Shown: positions 1-12,200 of the stretch, in pieces
Layout of the letters: every line of letters begins with the position of its first letter
Numbering within the stretch: position 1 is the first letter of the stretch
Translations under genes and position numbers: made by a program
NCBI GenBank assembly: GCA_002753515.1
Contig: PEAK01000019.1
Span: forward strand, 1-63,548
Reading direction: 5' to 3'
Origin: Magnetococcales bacterium
GTDB lineage: Bacteria; Pseudomonadota; Magnetococcia; Magnetococcales; UBA8363
Length of the DNA stretch: 63,548 bases
Notes under the pieces: generated by a model
Databases searched by the model: none
The model's input: the letters and a program-made list of their open reading frames with translations, nothing else
Told to the model about the DNA's origin: nothing

Positions 1-77
1 ACACAGCAGACTTCATAGATGACCGTTCTTCCAGGCTTCTGTGTTTGGGGACAGTCTCAAGTAGGTGCTGAAAGCTG

Positions 78-175
78 ACCGGCTAAAGCCGGTGGTTTAA
101 ACCTTATGCATGGAAAATTAAGCATGTACGCTGACCCTTGTGGTTGGTCCATTCGGGTCAAACCACCAGCAAGGG
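78..175. repeat. Two inverted repeats downstream of the giant gene
   Basis: The 257 bases left of the giant gene's stop hold no gene I can support. Two hairpins stand out. One is a perfect 6-bp stem with a TAAA loop (accggc-taaa-gccggt, 78-93). The second, 135-175, pairs cccttg with caaggg around an inner tggtt/aacca stem. Neither is followed by a clear T-run on the minus strand, so they are poor intrinsic terminators. Short GC hairpins of the first kind also occur at ends of IS200/IS605-type elements, but no transposase is present, so that origin is only a guess. Confidence 0.3.
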
Positions 176-257
176 GCTGACGAAAACCAAGCCCGCCCCA
201 AACCGTGGGGAAACAGTGCTGCGGAACCTGCACACAACCAGACAACGGAGCAAATGA

Positions 258-3200
258 TCAGGTGATGACAAACCGGGTTGGATCACTGGTATCCACCGTG
301 GTATGGCCGTCGATGACCAACGTGTGCAATGCGGTATCGAACCAGGTGAGCGTATGCGTTCCAGCATCCCAAGTCCATTCACCGGCGGCATCGACACCTG
401 CAGCTCCTCCGGCCTCGGTCCCGGAACTGGCCACCAAACCCGTCAAATCGGTAATGGTTGTCGTGCCGGCGTTGGTCACTTGCTCAATCAACGCCGCCTC
501 TCCATGATCCAGGCTCAGGGCACCCGCATCACCAATATTCAGGGTAATGGTATCGGAAGTACCCAGTAACGTGGAGAAATCGGCGGCGTTGATATGGGCC
601 GCCGTATCCGTAACCCCAGCGTGCACAACGGGCGGCATCCCGTCAAGATCCAATGTCTGACTGAAAGCGGTCAGTTCACTCACGTTGATCGTGTCGGTGA
701 TGGTAACAGCGACCGAACCTTCCGTGATTATCATGTTCTGAACCGCTGCAATCATGGTGTCGGTACCATCAAAAAAGTCGAATGCAGCCCCTTCCAGACC
801 ATTGTTAAAGGTGATACCAGGGGCCCCATGACCGAAAACGGCCATGGCCTGGGCAACATTGGCGGCATCCTCGAAAACAACACGGCCTGAATGCAAATCC
901 AGGAGATCGCTAACGTGTGTGGCCAGGGTACCATCCGTTGCCGCGAAGTGGAGCGCCGTATCACTGAAGGCGGAGAAATGCAAGATACCCGAAGTCGCCA
1001 TGTCCAACGCCGCTGCTTGTACCACGGTCACGTTGTCGGTTACCTTGACATCGGGATTGTGGAGTGTGGCAATATTTTGGAAATTGGCATCCAGCGTGCC
1101 GTCCAATGCCACATAATGCAATGCGGTATCACTTAAAACCACGTGTCCGGTTGTTGCATCGAGGGCTGCATATTGGGCATCGGTGACCGAAGCACCTTCG
1201 GTTACGGTGATATCGGGATTCAAGGCGAGCAAGCTTGTAACACCTGCGGCCAACGTGCCGTTCGATGCCGCAAAGTGCGCTGCGGTATCGCTCAGCCCCC
1301 CTTGAAAAACCATGGCCCCGGTCGTGGCATCATCCACCGCCTTCGCCTGCGCCACGGTTGCCACGGTACCGATGGTGACATCAGGATTTAACGCCAAGAG
1401 GGCCGCAACGCCCGCCGCCAGGGTACCATCCGTTGCAGCAAAACTAACGGCACTGTCACTTAAACCTCCCGTGAGATCCATTTGCCCGGTAGTCGCCGCA
1501 TCCAACGCCTTGGCCAGTGCCACGGAAGCGCCGGTATTCACCGTCAGGTTGGGATTCAAGGCCAAAAGATCGGCAACTCCCGCTTGCAATGTGCCACCCA
1601 CCTCGCCCAGGTGGATGGCGCTATCCGCCAGACCGCCCGTCAGCACCAAATCCCCGGAGGTGGCCTTGTCAACAGCCAGCGCCTGCGCCACAGTCGCAAC
1701 CGTGGTGAGTGTTACATCGGGATTGCCGGCCAGGATGGGGTCAACACCCGCCTCCAGGGTACCACTGGCGGTTGCGAAATGCTGGGCGGTATCGGAGAGC
1801 CCCCCATGGAAATCCAGGTTGCCGGTCGTTGCGGCATCCACCGCCTTGGCTTGGGCCACGTTGGCGACACTGGTAACGATCACCTCGGGATTCAACGCCA
1901 GAAGTGCGCTGACACCCGATGCCAACGTGCCATCAATGCCCGAAAAGTTCAAGGCCGTGTCTTCCAGTGTCAGCGTCCCGATGATGTTGGTCAGTACCGC
2001 ATTCACCTGATCGACCGTCGCCGAAGCCCCATTGAGAAAGATGATATTTGGAACAACGTTCATCGCAGCAAGATTGTTAAAATTTCCCACCAGCGCCCCA
2101 CCAACCGCTGCCGCGAAATGATCCGGCGTATCCGTGATCCCGCCGGCAAACGTCACCCCATCGTTGGCAGCGGTACTCACCGCATAGGCCTGATCCAAAT
2201 TTGCGGCATCGGTTATGGTTATCGCCGGATGAGCCGCCAAAAAGCTTGCAACCCCGGTTTGTAACGTACCGTCCGTTTGCGCAAAATGCAGGGCGGTGTC
2301 TTCCAAGGTCACCGTCCCGGTCGTTGTTCCCGAGATCGCCGTCAATTGGGCTGCGGTCATCGATGCCGCATCCGTGATCGTAATATCGGGATTCAATGCC
2401 AAAAGGGCTGCCACACCGCTTTGCAGGGTGCCGTCCGTTGCGACGAAATGGATTGCCGTGTCGCTCAAGGTGACACTGCCCTGTGTCGCCTGGATTGCCG
2501 TGATCTGGGCCGCCGTTGCCGTTGCCCCATCGGTCACCGTCACATTGGGATTGACCGCCAGAAGCGCCCCAACCCCGGTCTCCAACGTGCCATCGGCTTG
2601 GGCGAAATGGAGTGCGGTATCCTGCAAGCCCCCGGAAAGGGCCAATGTTGCACTGCCAGTGACAACGCCATCCACCGCCACCGCCTGGGCCACGTTGGCG
2701 GCATCGGAAATGATGATGCTGTGCCCCGTGGTACGGAAAGGGGCATCCGCATGCTTGAGGGTACCATCCAAATCCGCATAATTCAGGGCCGTGTCACTGA
2801 AGATGGGATAGGTATCGTAGAACCCGGCAATTGCATTGAACTGCGCCAATGTTACGGACGCCCCCTCCTCTATGACGAGGGGGGGATTGGTAAGTGGGCT
2901 CCCCGTGTAGGAATGTTGCAAGTAATCATATGCAGCGGGCTGTAAATAGTTGTCCTCTGTCAGATAGTGGTGGGCGGTATCTCTCAATCCCCCGGTAGTC
3001 GTCACGGTTCCAGTGGTTGCCCCTTTGAGAGTCGTTGCCTGCGCCACAGTGACCGCCGTTGTGATGGACAGATCGGGATTTTCTGCCAGGAGAGCCGTGA
3101 CACTTGCCTTCAGCGTTCCATTGCCCGTCACAAAATTCGTTGCTTCATCTTGTAAGGTCACCGTTCCCGTCGTTGCTTTGATCGCTGTCAACTGCGCAGC

Positions 3201-6200
3201 CGTAACCGAAGCCCCATTCGTTACCGTCACGTTGGGATGCAATGCCAAAAGTGTACTGACGCCATTTTCCAAAGTACCATCCGCAGCCGCGAAATGAAGC
3301 GCCGTATCACCCAGGCCACCCGTGAGCGTCAGGGTTCCCGTCGTGGCCCCCTTGATCGCTGCCGCCTGCGCCACATTGGCAGAACTGGTCACATCCACAA
3401 CGGGATTGAGTGCCAGGAGATTCGCCACCCCTGCCACCAGGGTACCATCGGTCGCAGAAAAGTGTGCTGCGGTATCCCGTATGGACAACGTCCCGGTTAC
3501 AGCGGTGTCCAGCGCCGCGTATTGAGCCGTGGCAACGGAAGCACCAGCTTCCAATACCAGGTTAATGGCCGGATGAGCCGTAACCAGGGTATTGAATCCA
3601 TTCTCCAACGTGCCATTAACAGCGACAATATTGTTTGTTGCAAACTCATGAAAGGTTATTGCACCGGTTGTCGCATTATCAATGGCCGAATACTGGGCCG
3701 GAGTTGTGGCGTAGACATCGGAGATGGCGATATCGGGATTCAATGCCAGGAGGGCGGCCACACCGGTAGCCAAGGTTCCATCGGTCGCCGCATAGTGGAC
3801 GGATGTGTCGGTGAGACCCGCCGACAGGGTCATGGTTCCGGTCGTCGCAACCTGAATCGCTTTGGCCTGAACCACGTTGGCGGCATCGGTAATGGTGACG
3901 TTGGGATTGAGCGCCAGTAATGCCGCAACACCGGTTTGCAGGGTGCCCAACAACGAAACATAACCTTCGGCCATATCCGTCATACCGACATTCAATGTCA
4001 ACGTTGCTGAAGATCCTCCCAGGGCACTCATCACCGCCGTGGCCTGTGATACCCTGGCGGCATCGGTGATGGTCACATCGGGGTGCGAATCCGAGAGCAT
4101 GTCCATGACCTGCGGAATACCCGAGCCCGACACGGGACCACCCAATGCCTCTGCGGTATCAGTCACCCCATCACTCAGGATCAAAGATCCCGTGGTTTCC
4201 CCATACAACGCCACCGCCTGGGCGACATTGGCAACACCACTGACCGTGACATCGGGATTTCCTGTCAATAAATCATGAACACCCGTTACCAACGTCCCAT
4301 CGCTCGCTACCAGATGCACCAGGGTATCATTCAACCCGCCATCCAAGGTTATCGTCCCCGTCGTGGCACCTTTGACGGCTTGGGCTTGCGCCAATGTTGC
4401 CGCCGTGGTCAAGGTTACATTGGGATTCCCTGCCAAAATGGCTGCAATTCCGGGCTGCAACGTCCCGTCAATGGTTGCAAAGTGGATCGCGGTATCACTC
4501 AAGTTGCTAAGAACGGTATTGTTGGTAACCGCCGTATCCGGAAGACCGGCGACATCATTGCCGAGAATATCCTGAATGGTATTGACGGCATTGACGGGTG
4601 GGGCGCTATAGGCAACCGTGACGCTATCCTGTTGGGTCACGGGATTCGTCAAGGTCAGCGTGACCGTCCGGGCATCGGCGTCCACGACACTCTGGGTCAC
4701 CATGTCCTGATTGCCATTGACCAGGACGTTAAAGTTGGAATTCGCCGGACCGTTGGCGGCGTCCAGTTGCGATGCATCGCTGTAGGTCAGCACCAAAATA
4801 TTGCCGTTAACCTCAGCGGAAACAAAAACCGGGGCATCCGTATCGCCCCCCGGTGCTGGCGTATTGTTGGTGACCGCCGTATCCGGGAGACCGGCGACAT
4901 CATTGCCGAGAATATCCTGAATGGTATTGACGGCATTGACGGGTGGGGCGCTATAGGCAACCGTGACGCTATCCTGTTGGGTCACGGGATTCGTCAAGGT
5001 CAGCGTGACCGTCCGGGCATCGGCGTCCACGACACTCTGGGTCACCATGTCCTGATTGCCATTGACCAGGACGTTAAAGTTGGAATTCGCCGGACCGTTG
5101 GCGGCGTCCAGTTGCGATGCATCGCTGTAGGTCATCACCAAAATATTGCCGTTGACCTCAGCGGAAACAAAAACCGGAGCCGTGATATCCGCAGGCGGAC
5201 TGACTTCTGTATCAACCATAATGTCACGACTGACTTCCCCGGTGATCCCGAGGGAATTGGTCGCCGTGGCAACTATGGTGTGGCTGCCTGATCCCAAGGC
5301 CGTAACGTCCGCTTCGGTCAGCGTATAAGACCAAGTTTCGCCCGACACCGTGGCATCGTGGAATTCATTCCCTATCAACAGACTGACCGACGAACCCGCT
5401 GCAACACTGCCGGTAATGACGCTCGTCTCCTCGCCAGCGTTGATGATATCATCCCCCGCTACCGTGTTGATGGTCACACCGGGGGCAGCGATATCTATGG
5501 TCACCTCACGCTGCGCCGCGCTCATGACAAAGCCGTTCGCATCATAAGCCGTGGCGATAATCGCGTCGGAACCGGATCCCATGTTGGAAATATCTGCGTC
5601 AACCAGGGTATAGCTCCAGGTCGCATGCCCGTCACCATCCATCACCGTTGCGTCACGCTCAAAACCACCAATGTCCAGAACAACCTTGGACCCATTGGCC
5701 GCAAACCCGGTTATGACGCCGTTTTGCTCGCCAAGGCTGATGATGTCATCGCCCGCTATGGGATCAATGCTCACCTTGTCCGCAACTGCCAGGGTATCCA
5801 CCGTAATCTCACGTGTGGCACCACCAACGTGGCCGTCACTATCGTGTACAACCGCCCAGATGGTCTCGGAACCCTGACCCATGTTGGTGATATCTTCCGA
5901 GGTCAGGGTATAACTGAAGGTGGTTCCACTGACATCGGCAGCACGAGTAATGCCGCCAATGGTCAACTCCACCGTAGAATTTTCTACTGTCGTCCCGGTG
6001 ATGTGGACGTTCCCCGCTTCCTCCGCAGTAATGGTGTCGTCAGAAGCCACGGTATCGATGCTCACCGTCGGACCGGTACCGTTGGTACTCACCAGGACAT
6101 CATGGGTAACCGTGTTGGCAATGCCATAGCTGTTGGTCGCCGTCGCCAGGATGGTCACACTCCCCTGACCCATAGTGTCGATGTCTTCCGTTGTCAGGGT

Positions 6201-9200
6201 ATAGGTCCACGTATCATCACTCACCGTCGCCGTACGTTGCGTGCCACCTATCAGCAATTCCACCGTACTGCCCGTCTCCACACTCCCTGAAATCACACTG
6301 TTCGTCTCGTTCGCACCAATGATGTCATCACCGGCTACCGTATGGATCGCGACACCTGGCAAGGGTATATCCAGCGTCACATCACGACTCGTCTGGCTTT
6401 CAAAGTTGCCATTTTCATCCATGGCAACCGCAGTAATCGTCGCCGTTCCCTTACCCAGAGCGGAAATATCCTGCTTGTCCAGGGTATAGCTCCAGGTCGC
6501 ATGCCCAGAACCATCCACTACCGTTGCATCACGTTCAAAACCGCCCACATACAGCGTCACCGAAGAACCATTGGCAGTGGTCCCCGTAATGATACTGGTC
6601 AATTCGCTCAAAGTGACGATGTCATCACCCGCAACGGTATCAATGGATACCTTGGAGGTGGCATCCAAAGTGTCCACCATCACCGCATGCGAACCATAGC
6701 CCGTTTTTTGCGTTGCCGTATCGGTGGCCACGGCCCAAATAGACGTCTGCCCTTGCCCCAAAGAAGCAATATCCCCGTTGGTCAGCGTATAGGACCACGT
6801 CGTCCCGGTCACCGTGGCTTCGCGAGCCTCCTGGCCCATGTAGAGCAACACTTCGGTTCCCGCCGTCGTCGTGCCGGTGATGATGCTGTTTTCTTCGCCA
6901 GCGGTGATCATGTCGTCACCCGCTATGGTGTCAATCGTCACCACGGGACCGGAACCATCGGTGTTCACCACCACCGTATGCGATTCAACCTTGGTAATGC
7001 CAAGCGCATTGGTCGCCTTGACAACGATCTCATCCTCACCTTGACCCATGGCGGTGATATCGTCATCCGTCAGGGTGTAACTCCAGGTGGTCTCCTTGCC
7101 GGTACTGGTGACCTTGGTGATGATCGTCGCCTCACGCTCCAGATCGCCCAGCATCAGTGTCACCGCAGCACCCGCGTCCGTGGTCCCGGAAATGACGCTG
7201 TGAACCTCACTGGCACTGATGATGTCGTCACCGGCTACGGTATCGACACTTAAGGCGGGGAAAGGGATATCCACATGAACCGTATGCGACGTTTCGCTGG
7301 AAAGATTGCCCGAAACGTCCACAGCAACGGCCACGACAGAGCCACTCCCCGAACCCAGGGCAACGATATCATCCTTTTGCAGTTCATACTCCCATGTGGT
7401 GGAAGTCACCGTCGCATCATGGGTCACACTACCAAACAACAATGTCACCGATGTCCCCGAGTCGGTGGTACCGGTAATCTTCGAACCTATCTCCGCAAGG
7501 GTAATGATGTCATCGCCGGCAATCGTATTGATGGTCGGCGCACCCGGTCCTGACGTATGCAACGTATTGAAATTCAACGTGGTGGTGTCGGCTATTCCGG
7601 TAAAGGTATTGCCATCCATGTCTTCGATGACACCCGCATCCATCTGCACCGCATAGGTCGATCCCCCTTGCAAGGCATCCGTTGGATGGATCGTCACCAC
7701 ACCGCCGTCAATAGTTACTTGCGACGTGTCACCCACGGCAATGGTGTGAACATCCGTGCCATTGCTGATGACAATGTTACCAGTCCCCGCCACAACATCT
7801 TCGGAAAAGGTCAAGACGATGTCGGGATTGAGGCCGACGTTGACGTCGTTGTCTCCCGGCAATGACGAGACGAGCATCGGGGCCATCGTGTCCACGGTCT
7901 TGAAAACGAGTCCGGTGCTGCCCATCCCGGCAAAGGCGTTGCCCGATGTATCCTCCAGGGCTCCGTGCATGACGGAAACGAAATAATTCTGGTTGGCATG
8001 CAAATCGACAGTGGGATTGATGGTTACGTGCGTGCCGCTGATAGTCACCTGGGTGGTATCCGTCACATCGATAAAGCGCACATCGTCGCCCGACTCGCTG
8101 GCAATGACAATGGCACCATGGCCGGCCACGACATCTTCACTGAAGGTCAAGACAACATCGGCACCCACCGCCACCGCATGCGCATCCAACGCCGGGGTGG
8201 AAGAAACCAGCGTCGGGGCGGTACTCTCCGCCACCGTACCGAAGTCAATTTCGCTGCCATCGGTACCGGCATACGCATTGCCACTGGCATCCACCAGCAC
8301 ACCAGAATCCATGGACACCGAATAGGTTTTGCCAACTGCAAATCCTGCTGTCGGCTTGATCATCACCATGGAACCAATAACGTATACCTGGCTGGTATCC
8401 TGCACATCGATGGAAGTTTCCGCACCCGTATCATCCCTGAGGACAATGCTGCCATATCCCGCTTCCACATCTTTGGAAAATGCCAACATAATCGGTGCAT
8501 CCAACGCCACGGAGGCATCACCATGGCTGGGAGAAAACGATACGAGTGTCGGGGCCGTCGTGTCCATGGCGGTAGTGAAATGCAATTCATCATCCGAAGA
8601 AATGCCACCGAAGGCGTTACCCGACGCATCTTTCAGCGTCCCGGCATCCATCTCAATGGTGTAGGCCACGCCGGGTTCCAGATCAACATAGGGATTGATC
8701 GTTACCGTGCTGCCACTGACGGTCACCTGCGCCTCATCGGTCACCGGAATCAGACGCACATCCAGACCATCGGCGCTCTTGATGAAAATATTGCCATGCC
8801 CTTCCACCACATCCTTGCTGAACGTCAAGACAATGTTCGCACCCGCGAGAACATCTCCCGCATGATCGGAGGGGGTGGCGGAAACAAACATCGGTGGCAT
8901 CGCATCAGCAGACGTGTGGAAATTCAACGTCGTGGCATCGGTAATCCCGGCAAAGGCATTGCCCGAATCATCCTTCAATACGCCAGCCGCCATCTGCACC
9001 GAGTAGGTTTGGTCGGCGTGCAACGGATTGCTCGGATTGAGGATGACCTCTTTACCGAAAATCATCACCTGCGAGGCATCACTCACCGACAAGGTCCGCA
9101 CATCGTCAGAGCCGTTGGTGATGATGATATCACCCATCCCGGCATTCACCGCTTCGCTGAAATTGAGTACAATGGGCACATCCACACCCACGGTAGCCGC

Positions 9201-12200
9201 TTCATCGGCGGGGGTACTCGATACCAACGTCGGCGCGGTCGTATCCTTGGCGGTGGTGAAATTCAAGGCGCTTTTGCTGATGATCCCAGAAAAGGCATTA
9301 CCCGTCACATCGGTAAGGGATCCCGAAGGTATTTGCACGCTGTAGGTTGCGCCCGGGACCAGGTCATAGGCCGAGTTGATCGTCAGCACGTTGTCTTGAA
9401 TGGAGACCGTGCTGTCATTGACCGGGATGATGCGGGTATCGGAACTGCTGCTGAGAAGAATAAATCCACCTGGGGCAGCGACTACTTTTTCACTGAACGT
9501 CAGGACAATATTAGCATTGACATCCACCCCAACGGCATTGTCCCTGGGGGTAACCGATACCAATGTCGGTGCCGAACCATCCGCCGCCGTGGTGAAATTC
9601 AACGTTGTCGCATCGATGATCCCGGCGAAATGATTGCCCGCCAAATCGTCAAACACCCCTGACGCCATTTGCACCGAGTAGGTCGACGAGGTGTGGAGAT
9701 CCTTGGTCGGGGTGATGGTGACATGGTCGCCGTCGATTTTCACCTGTTTGGCGTCCATCACCGAAATGGTGCGCACATCCTTGGCACCATCACTGATGAT
9801 GATCGACCCCGTCCCACGTGCGACAGCCTCACTGAAGACCAATTCAATGGGAGCGGCAACGAGAGCCCCCTTGCCGTTATCCACCGGAGTGCTGGAAACA
9901 AGGATTGGAGCCGTCGCGTCCGCCTCAGTGGAGAAATTGAGCGTCGCGGTACCGGAAACACCCGCAAAGTCATTACCAACCACGTCGGTAATGACACCGG
10001 CGGTCATGGTGACCGAATAGTCAGAGTTGGCGAGGAGATTCATCTTGGGATTGATGATCACCTCTTTACCCTTGAAGGTGATCTGCGAGGCATCATTGAC
10101 GGAAATGGTGCGAACATCGGTACCATTGCTGATGACGATCTGTCCGACGCCAGCCGTTACCGGTTCACTGAACGTCAATACAATATTGGAATCAGTCGGA
10201 ATTGCCGTGGCATTGTCCGAGGGGGCCGCAGAGGAGAGTGTTGGTGCCGTAACGTCTGAAGATGTGGTGAAATTCAGGGTCGTTTTATCGCTGATCCCGG
10301 CATAGGGATTGCCCGCAGCATCCATCACCGTCCCGGTAGCGATCAACACGCCGTAGGCGGTACCCGGTGACAAAGCAACCTTCGGATGGATCACCACCAG
10401 GTTGCCTTCCACCCAGATCTGTTTGGTATCGTTGATGGCAATGGTACGGACATCGGTACCCGTGTCGCTCTTGATAACAATGTTCCCCGAACCCGGCAAA
10501 ATGTCCTCGCTGAACCGTAGCGTGATCTCCTGATGGACACCCACATCCATCTTGTTATCCGCCGGGGTGCTGGAAACCAGGGTCGGTGCTTTCGTGTCGG
10601 AAGCTCGCGCCGTCTCCACGGCACTCTTTTGCAAAGACGCAACACCCGACAAGGTACTGGACTGACCAATCGATTTGGAAGCCGCTGCCGCCGCTTCCAG
10701 TTTGGAGGCATCGGTGATGAGCTTACTGAAAGCATCCTTCAAAGAGACTGAATTGCCCAGGTCGAGGGTAGTGCCCCCAGATCCACCCAGCTTGGCATTC
10801 GACGTACTGATCTCGGAAATTTTTTCGGCCAACGCATTGAAAACACCCGACATGTTCCCTGCCGTCGCGCCAACGGTGGCAATTTGCGTCCCCACTTTTT
10901 GTACCGCAAGGGCCTTGGCGGCGTCTGCGGAATTGGCTTCAACACCGAGGGGATCAAAGGTTTGCAGATCCACGCCATCCGGAATACCCAGGATGGACTT
11001 GACGGAATTTTGGGCCGCTTCGGGGGAAAGACCTGTTTTTTCCACCAGTTTTTGCACCAGGGTGGTCAATGGCGTGACCATGGCCCCCCCCGACGGCGCT
11101 TTCATGACCGCTGTGTTGGGCAAGCCGGTGTCCGTATTGATACCGCCCGTGACGATGACCGTTCCGACTTTGTCTTCCGGGATATTGATGGCGCCGTTCT
11201 TGTCCGTTTTGCCGATATACTCTTCCGGGTCGGGAATACCATTATTGTTGACATCGACGTAAACACTGGCCCCTTCAACATAGCCGTCGGAAATCTTGAC
11301 AGCCTTGCCGGCGGTATAAGTCGGTTGCAGGGATGTCAACGCCTTGATGGCAGCGACTTGGGCGGTTGTCGGGGTATCGATGATGGTGACCGTAACACCA
11401 CCCGTCACAAATCCCCCTTTGTTGGCAACCAGATTGGCCGCCGTATCGGAGATGCCACCCGCCGCAGTCACGGTTCCGGAAGTTTTCGCGGCGATAGCGG
11501 CCAATTGCGCCATACTCGCCTTGTCGGTGACCGTGACATTGATCAAACCCGCCACATAGCCACCCGCATTGGCCGCCAGGTTGGCCGCCGTATCGGAAAC
11601 ACCGCCCAACGGCACAACGACCCCTGCTTTGGCATCAATCGTGGCCAACTGCGCCAGGGTCGCCTTGTCGGAGACGACAACGTTGATACTGGTAGTGAGC
11701 GTCTTGCTCGCCAAAAGGTCGGCCACAGTACCGCTGATCAGGCTCGTATCACTGGAGGTATCGGGAACGAACACCGATCCTTTGGCCAGATTGGCCGCCG
11801 TCACACCCGCTTTCAAAAAGTTGGGGATATCGCTGATGCCCGAGGCACCGCCAATCTTGACCACCGCCGCCTGCACCGAACTTAAAGCGGCCGCTGGCAA
11901 TACCGATACGGGAAATATTTTCGCGATGGTCGCCGAATTGCTCAAATCCAATACCCCGGTACCCGAATAAATGGCACTGACCAGAGTGTCGATCGCCGCA
12001 GCCGTGGAGGTGGACGACAGGGCAACCGTAGCAATTTCCGCAATCACTTTTTGCACCGTGATCGCCACGGAATTCGACGTATTGGCCAGGGGGTCAAACG
12101 TTTTCAGGTCAACCGTGGAAGGAATGCCCAACCGCGCCTTGACGGCAGTTTCCGCCTGCGAATATGTCGCGCCATAGAGTTGGATATATTTTTGAATCAC

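Noticed and set aside
1-60. CRISPR or tRNA signal at the left edge
   Set aside because: No regular repeat-spacer pattern and no cloverleaf could be made from the sequence.
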